DNA of 17,555 nucleotides from Bacillota bacterium (GCA_017537495.1 JAFYKS010000278.1:1-17555), one strand, 5' to 3'; shown: positions 6,591 to 14,153, counted from the first letter of the stretch. Made by a program: numbers and translations. Notes: generated by a model not told the origin, from the sequence alone.

Positions 6591-7364
6591 TTATTTATGA
6601 TACTTTTCATATGCGAATACTGCGGCTCCGATGGCACCGGCAATCTGCGGATGCTTTACGGGGATTACAGTGGTTTTCAGTTCCTCTGAGAGACAGCGGA
6701 CCATATCCGGATTCAGTGCCACACCTCCGGTCATTACAACCGGATCCAGGCCATTTACCCGGTTATACATGCCGGCTACACGGCGGGCAACTGCACGGTG
6801 AGCACCTCTGGCTACATCGCTTCGTTTTTCGCCGGAAGCCAGTGCAGAGATGACTTCACTTTCTGCGAATACTGTGCAGACACTGCTGATAGAAACGTCT
6901 TTTTCTGATTCTTCGGCCAATGAAGAAAGCTCTCCAAGCTGGCATCCCAGAACTCTGGCCATTACTTCCAGGAACCGGCCGGTTCCTGCTGCACACTTTT
7001 CATTCATAACAAAGTTTTCAACCTGACCGCCGCTGCCCAGGCGGATAACCTTGGCATCCTGACCGCCGATGTCGATAATTGTCTTGGCATGATATTCCAG
7101 AAAAGCAGTTCCTTTCGCATGGCAGGTGATTTCCGTAATCTGCTTGCCCGCCTGTTTGCAGTTCATTCTTCCATAGCCGGTTGCTACGGTAAATTTCACA
7201 TCTTCCTGAGTGATACCAGCCTGTTCATAGGCTTCTTTCAGAGAAGTCAGCAGACCGTCTGTGCCGGTGCCAAGTTTGGTTACGGCCAGTGCTGCGATTT
7301 CTCTGTTTTCATTGAGGATTGCCACCTTGGAAGAGGATGAACCGATGTCAATTCCTACATACAT
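6591..7364 (-). CDS. 2-hydroxyacyl-CoA dehydratase activator ATPase (HgdC/FldI family)
   Basis: This 257-residue protein belongs to the BadF/BadG/BcrA/BcrD ATPase family. The homodimer carries one [4Fe-4S] cluster and uses ATP to inject a high-energy electron into the dehydratase. Seen: the ASKHA phosphate loop VGIDIGSSSSKVAIL (3-17), DIGGQDAKVI (98-107), Cys124 in NEKCAAGTGRFLEVMA and Cys163 in SSVCTVFAESEVIS (the two bridging cluster ligands), and the C-terminal MTGGVALN and AGAIGAA. The length matches HgdC and FldI (about 260). It follows the beta subunit by 11 bases, with AAGGAGG before the ATG. In many dehydratase operons the activator precedes the subunits; here it follows them. Confidence 0.96.
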   Translation of the reverse strand: MYVGIDIGSSSSKVAILNENREIAALAVTKLGTGTDGLLTSLKEAYEQAGITQEDVKFTVATGYGRMNCKQAGKQITEITCHAKGTAFLEYHAKTIIDIGGQDAKVIRLGSGGQVENFVMNEKCAAGTGRFLEVMARVLGCQLGELSSLAEESEKDVSISSVCTVFAESEVISALASGEKRSDVARGAHRAVARRVAGMYNRVNGLDPVVMTGGVALNPDMVRCLSEELKTTVIPVKHPQIAGAIGAAVFAYEKYHK

Positions 7365-7375
7365 GGGATGCCTCC

Positions 7376-8503
7376 TTATAACATTTCAGCAAAACTCTGT
7401 ACTCTGGTACGGAGCTGTTCGTAGGATTCCATCTGCTGGTCTACTTCCAGATAAAGAAGTGGGATGCCGGCAGCTTCCAGCTCTTCCTTGATGATTGGAT
7501 ATTCGAATTCTTCCGGATCACAGAACTTCATCATCAGCATTACTACGCCGTCAGCTTTCTTTTCTTTTACCATGTCCATGAGCATCTGTCCCTTTTCCTT
7601 CAGTGGATCATAGAGGAAGGTATCGCCCTTCTGGTCCGCTATACGGTAAGCCATTTTTTCCAGAGCAGTACCGTTTTCACGGGCAGGGGTACGGAAGATT
7701 CTGGACTGGTGGGAAAGGTCATCCGCTGCGAAAGCGATGTCGTTCTCTGCAAAGATTTCCATCAGTTCCACAGGTTCGCTGATCAGGCCAGTAGCAATCA
7801 GCTTAATTCCCTTATGGTCTTCGGCAGGTTGTGTTTTCAGCTGTGCAGTGATTTCGCGAATGATTGGAGTATATTCGGCCTTGTCCATGAAGAATGCTGC
7901 TTTCATAACCAGATGACGGGTTTTGGCATCCAGCGTTACCGGATAGTCTGCTGCGGTCTCAGCAAAATCTCTCATGGCAGCACGCCAGTCTTCGTAGATG
8001 TGGAATGCTTCTTCGATGCTTTCTTCTGTAATTTCGTGTCCGCAGATTTTTTCCAGCTCGGATTTCACGTGGTTGAACTCTGCAAGCAGAAAATCAATAC
8101 CGCCTCCGATTTTTCTGTTCTGCGGATAGACGATAGGAATCATCGGGATTTCAGGAACTGCGTATTTCCAGTTTTCCAGGACGCACTTCAGCGTATCGCA
8201 GAAAGCAGGAATGATAACGCCTTTCAGATCTTTATAGGTACCGTTAAGGCCAAATTCCATGTTAGCCTTCATGATGGTACAGCAGAACCCCTGCAGATAT
8301 TTATCCGCCAGCTTGATTTCCGTTTTGCCGCCCCACATGCCCACAGGAAGATAACCTGCTGCATAAACCAGTTCTTCCGGAACGTGAAGAGGGAAACAGC
8401 CAAAGAGTTCTTTGCCGGATGCAGCGGCAGAGGCTGCCATGGTACGGCCTGGTGCGGATGCGGAAGAAGCCAGCTGGGTAATCAATGTTTTGTAATCGCT
8501 CAT
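7376..8503 (-). CDS. 2-hydroxyacyl-CoA dehydratase, beta subunit (HgdB/FldC type)
   Basis: The 375-residue protein is the smaller dehydratase subunit. Seen: GCFPLHVPEELVYAAGYLPVGMWG (about 35-58), cysteines at 36, 74/75, 102 and 107, and the C-terminal KFCDPEEFEYPIIKEELEAAGIP segment around Cys328, followed by LEVDQQMESYEQLRTRVQSF, typical of the HadC/FldC/HgdB group. The family binds a [4Fe-4S] cluster in each subunit and removes water from (R)-2-hydroxyacyl-CoA through a ketyl radical. It starts one base after the alpha stop codon, so the subunits are translationally coupled. Family members act on lactoyl-, phenyllactyl-, 2-hydroxyglutaryl- or 2-hydroxyisocaproyl-CoA; the substrate cannot be read from the sequence. 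Benzoyl-CoA reductase is a distant alternative, disfavoured because the four-subunit arrangement is absent. Confidence 0.94.
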   Translation of the reverse strand: MSDYKTLITQLASSASAPGRTMAASAAASGKELFGCFPLHVPEELVYAAGYLPVGMWGGKTEIKLADKYLQGFCCTIMKANMEFGLNGTYKDLKGVIIPAFCDTLKCVLENWKYAVPEIPMIPIVYPQNRKIGGGIDFLLAEFNHVKSELEKICGHEITEESIEEAFHIYEDWRAAMRDFAETAADYPVTLDAKTRHLVMKAAFFMDKAEYTPIIREITAQLKTQPAEDHKGIKLIATGLISEPVELMEIFAENDIAFAADDLSHQSRIFRTPARENGTALEKMAYRIADQKGDTFLYDPLKEKGQMLMDMVKEKKADGVVMLMMKFCDPEEFEYPIIKEELEAAGIPLLYLEVDQQMESYEQLRTRVQSFAEML

Positions 8504-8504
8504 G

Positions 8505-9731
8505 TTACTTACCTCTCTTTTCTTTCGCTTCGGCCATTACTTCCACCAGTGCCTGAATACGGGTTTCGTACTGGGCGTCGGAGAAGACTCTAGGGTCTGT
8601 CTGGTCACCATCGAAGATAACAGATGGTACACCTGTCAGATCATAAATCTGACGCTGAATTTCATACTGACGGAAGTCCATCAGCTTGCAGCTGCGGTTG
8701 GAGTGGAAGATGATTCCGTCCAGGGAGAAATCTTCAGCAATCTTCTTAATATTGTCCACACCATAAGGAATATTTCTGTTTGCATAGTGGGAAGCATAGG
8801 CCCGAACCAGAGCATCCAGATCATTGGCCTCATATTGAATGTTCCAGGAATCCGGGTAAGTGGATGCTACCATGTTGACGCCGTATTTCTTCAGCGTCTT
8901 AAATGTGGTGGCCAAATGCGGCCAGCAAGCGATACCGTCCCACATGATACGGAACTTTTCTTCTGCATTGTTCCATGGACCCAGATTGTTTTTAATTCGG
9001 TCTTCCAGTTCTTCATACCAGAGTTTGAAGAGGGTTTCTCCGTCTTTATTGCCTCGCATGCATACAACCATAGCCATATAGTTGAACATGTCAAACCCGC
9101 TGAGAGGGGATGGTGTATGCTTGGCCAGATCTGTGGCTTTTTTCCACCATGTGCTGGTAGAGTTAGACACTTTCATAACTTCGCCCAGTTTATCATGATC
9201 GAATTTGCGGCCGGTGAAGTCTTCCAGCTGCAGAATTGCGTGATCGAACTGGGAACGCATATACTTGATGCTCTCGTCAGAAATCTGGTACTGATAACTG
9301 AACGGGGTATCAAACATAATCATTGGAATTTTCAGCTGCTGTGCAATATTCTCATACCATTTGATAACTGTATTGCAGATATTGTTGGTACAGAGAATCA
9401 GGTCTGGCAGCGGAATATTCTGTGCTTCTGCCTCTTTGATATCCACGTAACCCATATTTACACGTGCATAGGAACAGAGGTCAGAAGAGTAACCTTTGCC
9501 CTCGGACTGGCTGATGAATTCCATGGAACCCTTTCTGGCACCGATAGCAGCTGCGTGGTTTTCGGGATATACAACTGCCAGATCCATGGTTTCCAGAAGT
9601 TCCTGCGGGCTGATGGATGTAGCCCATACTACAGGCTTGCCTTCTGCTTTGGCATTAAGCGCACCTTCATAATGTTTGATAACCAGTTCATTGAGCATTT
9701 CTTTTGATGTTTTTTTCTTCTGCTCTTCCAT
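8505..9731 (-). CDS. 2-hydroxyacyl-CoA dehydratase, alpha subunit (HgdA/FldB type)
   Basis: The 408-residue protein is the larger dehydratase subunit. Seen: WATSISPQELLETMDLAVVYPENHAAAIGARKG (spanning about 36-68, the acyl-CoA-binding side), Cys86 in SDLCSYAR, Cys114 and Cys119, MWDGIACWPHL (263-273), and the HSNRSCKL (343-350) and FDGDQTDPRVFS (373-384) signatures. Cys86, one of the central cysteines and Cys348 are likely iron-sulfur ligands, by family knowledge. It is the second gene of the operon, 18 bases after the VOC gene, with AAAGGAG before its ATG. No CoA-transferase or CoA-ligase, which normally supplies the hydroxyacyl-CoA, is present in this operon. Confidence 0.95.
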   Translation of the reverse strand: MEEQKKKTSKEMLNELVIKHYEGALNAKAEGKPVVWATSISPQELLETMDLAVVYPENHAAAIGARKGSMEFISQSEGKGYSSDLCSYARVNMGYVDIKEAEAQNIPLPDLILCTNNICNTVIKWYENIAQQLKIPMIMFDTPFSYQYQISDESIKYMRSQFDHAILQLEDFTGRKFDHDKLGEVMKVSNSTSTWWKKATDLAKHTPSPLSGFDMFNYMAMVVCMRGNKDGETLFKLWYEELEDRIKNNLGPWNNAEEKFRIMWDGIACWPHLATTFKTLKKYGVNMVASTYPDSWNIQYEANDLDALVRAYASHYANRNIPYGVDNIKKIAEDFSLDGIIFHSNRSCKLMDFRQYEIQRQIYDLTGVPSVIFDGDQTDPRVFSDAQYETRIQALVEVMAEAKEKRGK

Positions 9732-9749
9732 GTCGGTTCTCCTTTTTCT

Positions 9750-10157
9750 TTAACCTGTAATTTCCATGAATTCCACCAGGATGCCGTGGGAGTATTTTGG
9801 TCTTACGAAATTAATCTTCATAATACCGTTAACATCCGGACAGGTTTCTTCCAGAAGCTTATAGCCTTTTTCTCTGAATTCTGCACAGGCTGCATCCACG
9901 TCGTCTACTTCATAGCAGATGTGGTGAATTCCGCCCTTGCCGCCATTGTATTCGGCCAGAACACCGCTGTCAGGGATAAGGAACTCAATCGGACTGTCGC
10001 TGTAGTCGGGATTCATCTTGGTAAAGATGTACTTTGCATGATAAGGAGCTACGTAACCGCTGTAGTCTTCCTCCAGACCATACATATCCATAAAATCTTT
10101 TACAACTTCTTCTGATGGAAGAATGATGCCGATGTGATGTAAGCGCTTGTGAATCAT
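9750..10157 (-). CDS. VOC-fold protein, methylmalonyl-CoA-epimerase-like
   Basis: The 135-residue protein has the paired beta-alpha-beta-beta-beta units of the VOC superfamily and resembles methylmalonyl-CoA epimerase. Seen: LHHIGI near the N-terminus (His metal ligand), SPIEFLIP (Glu), GGIHHICYEVDDVDAACAEF (His) and ILVEFMEI (C-terminal Glu). These match the His, Gln/Glu, His and Glu ligand set of the family. As the first gene of the dehydratase operon it could epimerise a CoA thioester at C2, but the substrate is not known. The start at 10157 is supported by AAAGGAGGAAGTGACATG; an upstream ATG at 10370 would lie beyond the sigma-54 promoter and is rejected. Confidence 0.87.
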   Translation of the reverse strand: MIHKRLHHIGIILPSEEVVKDFMDMYGLEEDYSGYVAPYHAKYIFTKMNPDYSDSPIEFLIPDSGVLAEYNGGKGGIHHICYEVDDVDAACAEFREKGYKLLEETCPDVNGIMKINFVRPKYSHGILVEFMEITG

Positions 10158-10200
10158 GTCACTTCCTCCTTTTGATTTCATTATGATGTATAGAAATAAA

Positions 10201-10216
10201 GCAAAGTCCGTGCCAA
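10201..10216 (-). promoter_or_regulatory. Sigma-54 promoter of the dehydratase operon
   Basis: The minus strand reads TTGGCAC-GGACT-TTGC, an exact -24/-12 match followed by TTTA. The -12 element is about 44 bases upstream of the VOC ATG at 10157. Confidence 0.88.
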
Positions 10217-10272
10217 GGCAAAATGGAGGGAAAAAACGTCGGAAAAACAAATTTTGAGCAGAAAAAAATACA

Positions 10273-10287
10273 TGGCACAAAGCTTGC
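10273..10287 (+). promoter_or_regulatory. Sigma-54 promoter of the TRAP operon
   Basis: The plus strand reads TGGCAC-AAAGC-TTGC followed by TTTA, an exact -24/-12 match. It fires away from the dehydratase promoter 57 bp to its left. The start codon of dctP is about 248 bases downstream. Confidence 0.82.
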
Positions 10288-10404
10288 TTTATATTAGGGT
10301 GAAGGTTGAAAAACCTGAAAAGAAAAAACATCAGAACATCGTGTAATTTACACAATCTGCGGAAATCCAACGGATTTCACAGAAGCATATTTCCAACACA
10401 CGGA

Positions 10405-10443
10405 TGTGGATGATTAATAACACCGTGTGGGGAAAAACCAACA
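10405..10443 (+). promoter_or_regulatory. Tandem candidate activator-binding sites (UAS), 21-bp period
   Basis: Two matches to TGTGG(G/A)-N9-ACA occur: TGTGGATGATTAATAACA (10405-10422) and TGTGGGGAAAAACCAACA (10426-10443). Their starts are 21 bp apart, two helical turns, so two dimers could bind the same face. They lie about 200-240 bp upstream of the dehydratase promoter, but downstream of the TRAP promoter, inside the dctP leader. Confidence 0.6.
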
Positions 10444-10534
10444 ACATTGTTTATGGCAATCAACCTACAGATTGTTGTAATAAATCATCAAATATGATTT
10501 GTGAGAAAAATATCTAAAATGAGGAGGAACAAAA

Positions 10535-11641
10535 ATGAAGACAAAGTTATTATCAATCTTAATGATTATGGTATTAATGCTCACACTTCTGACCGGTTGC
10601 GGTGGCTCCGGTGACGCTGCTGCTGGCGATGGTGCTGCAGCTGCAGAAAAAGTTGAATGGAAGCTGGCATCCTGCTGGGCTGACGGTACATTCATGTTCG
10701 AAATCGACGCCAAGTTCTGCGAAAACGTAGAAAAGATCACTGGCGGAAACTTCAAGATCACACCTTACGGCGTAGGACAGTTAGGTGCTGCTACAGAAGT
10801 ATTCGACCTGGTACAGAAGGGTACTGTACAGGCTGGTGGTGACTGGCCTTCCTACTGGGCTGGTTATGACGATGGTTTCGACCTGCTGGCTACCACAATG
10901 TTCAACTTCACTGGTTGGGACTACTATCTGTGGATTTATGAAGGCGGCGGACTGGAAGACGCATACAACTACATGTTCAACCAGTACGGTATGAGATACT
11001 ATCCAACCGTAGCTTGCCAGATGGAATCCGGTATCAGATCCAATGTTCCAATTGAATCCATCGAAGACATGCAGTCCATGAAGATCAGACTGGCTGGTAA
11101 GATTCAGGGTCTGGTTGCTGCAAAGCTGGGTATCACTCCAGTTTCTGTAGCTGCAAACGAACTGTATGAATCTCTGCAGAGAGGTGTTATCGACGCTGCT
11201 GAATACTCTGTACCTTCCAACGACGTAGACCTGCACATTGAAGAAGTAACCAAGTACTGGCTGACTCCAGGCTGGCACCAGAGCTCTTCCGTATATGGCG
11301 CTATGATCAATCAGGAAGCATTCGATAAGCTGCCTGCTGAATATCAGGAAGCAATCGACATGGCTGCAAGACTGACCTTCCAGGAATACACTGCAAAGTA
11401 TGCTTACAATGACGCTATTGCAACTAAGACTATGATCGAAGATTACGGTATCCAGACTACTTCTCTGAACGAAGAAGATATGGCTATCGTAAAGGCTGCA
11501 TGGGAAGAAGCTACTGCTGAAATGTGCGCAGGCAGCGAACACTATGCACACGTTTGGGAAAGCATGCAGAACTACAGAGCAACCGTAGCTGACTACCGTG
11601 ACGCATTAGGCGACTGGGGCTTCGGTATCAATCTGGACTAA
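10535..11641 (+). CDS. dctP: TRAP transporter solute-binding lipoprotein (TakP/FcbT1-like DctP)
   Basis: The 368-residue protein has a lipoprotein signal (MKTKLLSILM start, LLTGC with Cys22) and so is tethered outside the membrane. The mature part is a DctP-family binding protein: the conserved ligand arginine lies in MKIRLAGKIQGLVAAKLG, followed by NELYESLQRGVIDAAE. VPSNDVDLHIEEVTKYWLTPGWHQSS and LPAEYQEAID resemble the branch containing TakP and FcbT1, which bind 2-oxo acids and aromatic monocarboxylates; this subgroup call is from memory. Codons are strongly biased to AAC, TAC, TTC, GAC and ATC, unlike neighbouring genes, which suggests high expression. It is the first gene of the sigma-54-driven TRAP operon, with GAGGAGG before the ATG. 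Confidence 0.94.
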   Translation: MKTKLLSILMIMVLMLTLLTGCGGSGDAAAGDGAAAAEKVEWKLASCWADGTFMFEIDAKFCENVEKITGGNFKITPYGVGQLGAATEVFDLVQKGTVQAGGDWPSYWAGYDDGFDLLATTMFNFTGWDYYLWIYEGGGLEDAYNYMFNQYGMRYYPTVACQMESGIRSNVPIESIEDMQSMKIRLAGKIQGLVAAKLGITPVSVAANELYESLQRGVIDAAEYSVPSNDVDLHIEEVTKYWLTPGWHQSSSVYGAMINQEAFDKLPAEYQEAIDMAARLTFQEYTAKYAYNDAIATKTMIEDYGIQTTSLNEEDMAIVKAAWEEATAEMCAGSEHYAHVWESMQNYRATVADYRDALGDWGFGINLD

Positions 11642-11695
11642 TTCCTGAAAGATATTTTCTGGAACTTGATGCAAATCAAAGCTGATGAATTTGAT

Positions 11696-11719
11696 GAGGG
11701 TGACCGCAAGGCCACCCTC
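11696..11719 (+). other. dctP-dctQ intergenic stem-loop
   Basis: GAGGGTG-A-CC, loop GCAA, GG-C-CACCCTC: a 7-bp plus 2-bp stem around one A-C mismatch, with a GNRA-type tetraloop. No T-run follows, so it is not a classic terminator. Such hairpins after binding-protein genes often stabilise the upstream mRNA and lower expression of the permease genes; that role is inference here. Confidence 0.6.
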
Positions 11720-11769
11720 TCATAAAATTAAAATGAAATGTTAACAAAAAGCTAAGAAAGGGGATAGAC

Positions 11770-12324
11770 ATGAAAATAATGAAAACTATTTCCGGATTAC
11801 TTGACAGCATCAACAAGTGGGCAGGTTCCATCAGTGCATGGATTGCGATTCCACTGATGGCAGTTATTGTTTTTGACGTAATTGCAAGAAAATTAGGCCA
11901 TCCTACCCTGTGGGGTTATGAAACCAGTATCATGGTTTATGGTGTGTATATTATGTTAGTATCCGGTTACGGTCTCCTTCATGACTCTCTGGTTAAAGTA
12001 GATATTTTGTCTATGCACTGGAGTGAACGTACTAACAAACTGGTGCAGCTGATTATGTACCTGATTTGTTTCCTGCCATATACAACCCTGATGCTGCCTG
12101 GTGCTTGGGAATCCTTCTTCGGAGATTTCATGGCAGGTACCAGAAGCTGGTCTTCCTGGGGTCCTGTACTGTGGCCTTGCAAGCTGGGTCTGTTTGTTGG
12201 TCTGGTATTATTATGGATTCAGGGTCTTTCGGAAATCCTGAAGATTGTGATTTATTTCATGGAAAACAAGGGTCAGAAAAAGACCCATAAAAAAGAAATC
12301 TTAAAGGAAGGAGCGTCTGAATAA
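11770..12324 (+). CDS. dctQ: TRAP transporter small membrane subunit (DctQ)
   Basis: The 184-residue protein has about four hydrophobic segments (about residues 20-40, 55-75, 95-115 and 140-160), as expected for DctQ. Family motifs seen: VIVFDVIARKLGHPTLWGYE at 36-55, LLHDSLVKVDIL, and GTRSWSSWGPVLWPCKLGLFVGLVLLWIQGLSEI, which fits the FcbT2-type small subunits that pair with TakP-like binding proteins. The C-terminus is lysine-rich and cytoplasmic. The stop codon overlaps the dctM start by one base (TAATG), so the two are translationally coupled. It acts with DctM as the sodium-driven membrane domain. Confidence 0.93.
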   Translation: MKIMKTISGLLDSINKWAGSISAWIAIPLMAVIVFDVIARKLGHPTLWGYETSIMVYGVYIMLVSGYGLLHDSLVKVDILSMHWSERTNKLVQLIMYLICFLPYTTLMLPGAWESFFGDFMAGTRSWSSWGPVLWPCKLGLFVGLVLLWIQGLSEILKIVIYFMENKGQKKTHKKEILKEGASE

Positions 12325-13652
12325 TGGATGGTGCAGTATTATTAATTGGTATGTTCGTCCTCCTGGTTATCGGTCTGCTGACCGGACATCAGCTGGCGTT
12401 CGTTCTGGGTGGTATCGGTACAATCTGTGGTATGATCGGATGGGGTCCCGGTATCATGAACATTTTCGTAACAAGAGTCTGGGATACCATGAACAACTAC
12501 GGTCTGATTGCAATTCCGATGTTCGTTCTGATGGCCAACTTCCTGACGGCTTCGGGGGTAGCGGATGGACTGTTTGAGTCCGTTAAGATGATCTTCGGCC
12601 GTATGAAAGGCGGCCTGGGTATCGCAGTTATCCTGGTATCCACAGTATTCGCGGCAACCACAGGTGTAGTAGGCGCATCTGTAACTACAATGGGTCTGCT
12701 GGCTATGCCGGTATTATTAAAAAATAATTATGACAAAGGGCTTTCCTGTGGTCTGGTAGCTGCCGGCGGTACACTGGGTATCCTGATTCCGCCAAGCATG
12801 ATGCTGGTACTGATGGGATCTTATGCACAGGTATCTGTAGGACAGCTGTTCTCTGCAGCACTGGTTCCTGGTCTGACATTATCTGCATGCTATGTAATTT
12901 ACATTATCGTACAGTGCAACCGTCATCCTGACTGGGGTCCTGGTATGAGCGAAGAAGAAGCAAATGCTCTGACCTGGGGCATTAAGCTGAGAAACTGCGC
13001 AATTAACCTGATTCCACCGCTGATTCTGATTGTAGCTGTACTGGGATCTATTTTTACAGGTTGGGCTACTCCTACAGAAGCTTCTTCCGTAGGTGCTTTT
13101 GCAGCCATGATTCTCTGTGTATGTTACCGTAAATTTACTCTGGAGATGCTCCATAATGCGGTTCTGGATACTGCGAAGACTACAGCTATGTGCTTCGTAA
13201 TCGTATTCGGTGCTAACGCATTCTCCTCTGCTTTCCTGGGCATGGGCGGCGCAGAACTGGTAACCGATATCGTAAATGCACTGGGTCTCTCCGGTATGGG
13301 CGTATTCGCTGTAATGCTGGTTATCGCATTCATTCTGGGCTGCTTCATTGACTGGATCGGTATCGTAATGATTCTGTTCCCAATCTTCCTGCCAATTCTG
13401 GATACTTATGGATTTGACAGAATGTACGTTGTTGCAACTTGTGCAGTACTGCTGCAGACCTGTTTCCTGACTCCGCCATTTGGTTTCTCTCTGTTCTACC
13501 TGAATGGTCTGAAACTGCCGGGCGTGACTCTGGGACACATCTACAAAGGGATTATTCCATTTGTAATAATTATCGTGTTCGTAACAGCATTGTGCGTTCT
13601 GTTCCCTAACGTGATGTACGCACTGGCTTACAGCGGACAGATTGCAGCATAA
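12324..13652 (+). CDS. dctM: TRAP transporter large membrane subunit (DctM)
   Basis: The 442-residue, highly hydrophobic protein has the usual DctM length and about 12 membrane segments. Seen: LLTGHQLAFVLGGIG near the N-terminus, PMFVLMANFLTASGVADGLF, the GAPST-like segment VVGASVTTMGLLAMPVLLKNNYDKGLSCGLVAAGGTLGILIPPSMMLVLMG (spanning about residues 115-165), GWATPTEASSVGAF, and the second repeat GCFIDWIGIVMILFPIFLPI. IPPS and TPTEA are characteristic. It forms the ion-coupled translocation path with DctQ and receives substrate from DctP. Confidence 0.96.
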   Translation: MDGAVLLIGMFVLLVIGLLTGHQLAFVLGGIGTICGMIGWGPGIMNIFVTRVWDTMNNYGLIAIPMFVLMANFLTASGVADGLFESVKMIFGRMKGGLGIAVILVSTVFAATTGVVGASVTTMGLLAMPVLLKNNYDKGLSCGLVAAGGTLGILIPPSMMLVLMGSYAQVSVGQLFSAALVPGLTLSACYVIYIIVQCNRHPDWGPGMSEEEANALTWGIKLRNCAINLIPPLILIVAVLGSIFTGWATPTEASSVGAFAAMILCVCYRKFTLEMLHNAVLDTAKTTAMCFVIVFGANAFSSAFLGMGGAELVTDIVNALGLSGMGVFAVMLVIAFILGCFIDWIGIVMILFPIFLPILDTYGFDRMYVVATCAVLLQTCFLTPPFGFSLFYLNGLKLPGVTLGHIYKGIIPFVIIIVFVTALCVLFPNVMYALAYSGQIAA

Positions 13653-13682
13653 AGTTTAAATCTGCGAAATTGAGGTGTTCGT

Positions 13683-14153
13683 ATGAAAATCAAATATACT
13701 CATACAAATATCAACGCATTCGACTGGAAGAAACTCTCCCAGTTTTATAAAGATGTATTCGGCTGTGTGACAGTCGGTCCAAAACGTGATCTGCACGGAG
13801 ACTGGTTTGAAAGAGTAACCGGTGTTCCTGGTGCGGCAGTGGAAGGAGAACACATCGCACTTCCAGGTTATCCTGAGGGCGAAGGTCCGACTTTCGAGAT
13901 TTTTACCTACAAAACACCGGATGGCGAACGTCCGGCTTATATCAACGGATATGGTTTCGCACATGTTGCATTTGAAGTGGAGGATGTGGACATCATATTC
14001 GACAGATTCAAAGCTCATGGCGGAAGTTCTTACGGAGAAAAAGTAGTGAAATACTATGAAACTCTGGATAAGACACTTACCGTTGTCTATGCGAAAGACC
14101 CTGAAGGAAATGCAGTTGAAATTCTCAACTGGAGACAGGGAAACTGCGAATAA
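13683..14153 (+). CDS. VOC-fold (glyoxalase/bleomycin-resistance-like) protein
   Basis: The 156-residue protein has a VOC fold with the expected metal-ligand pattern: THTNINAFDWKKLSQFYKDVFG (N-terminal His), PTFEIFTY (Glu), GYGFAHVAFEVEDVDIIFDRF (His) and DPEGNAVEILNW (Glu). It lies 30 bases after dctM, with GAGGTG before its ATG, and is the last gene before a terminator, so it belongs to the TRAP operon. Each of the two facing operons thus carries one VOC gene. The sequence is not close to the one at 9750-10157: the present protein is more glyoxalase-like and the other more epimerase-like. It may act on the imported substrate or a CoA ester of it; reaction unknown. Confidence 0.85.
   Translation: MKIKYTHTNINAFDWKKLSQFYKDVFGCVTVGPKRDLHGDWFERVTGVPGAAVEGEHIALPGYPEGEGPTFEIFTYKTPDGERPAYINGYGFAHVAFEVEDVDIIFDRFKAHGGSSYGEKVVKYYETLDKTLTVVYAKDPEGNAVEILNWRQGNCE

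Larger units (their letters stand above)
10158..10534. promoter_or_regulatory. 377-bp control region between the dehydratase and TRAP operons
   Basis: There is no credible gene here. In order it holds: the ribosome binding site and leader of the VOC gene; the minus-strand sigma-54 promoter (10201-10216); the plus-strand sigma-54 promoter (10273-10287); a palindrome GTGTAATTTACAC (10341-10353); an inverted repeat GAAATCC-AAC-GGATTTC (10362-10378); two 18-bp activator-site matches (10405-10443); an 8-bp inverted pair ACAATCTG (10352-10359) and CAGATTGT (10468-10475); a small stem AAATCAT/ATGATTT (10482-10500); and the dctP ribosome binding site (GAGGAGG). Because the plus promoter lies at the left, dctP has a leader of about 240 bases. 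Confidence 0.75.

Noticed and set aside
8502..9707. A 401-codon open frame on the plus strand
   Set aside because: It is an antisense shadow of the dehydratase alpha subunit, whose family signatures are unmistakable. It has no ribosome binding site and its translation matches no family I know.
6591..9731. Assignment as phenyllactyl-, 2-hydroxyisocaproyl- or 2-hydroxyglutaryl-CoA dehydratase
   Set aside because: Subunits and activator fit the whole family. No substrate-specific CoA-transferase or dehydrogenase is adjacent, so a specific name would be a guess.
10158..10370. Upstream ATG at 10370 for the VOC gene
   Set aside because: The extra 71 residues run through both sigma-54 promoters and do not resemble a VOC N-terminus. 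The start at 10157 has AGGAGG.
10781..11551. A 256-codon open frame on the minus strand
   Set aside because: It is antisense to dctP and arises from that gene's strong codon bias; no start signal or family match is visible.
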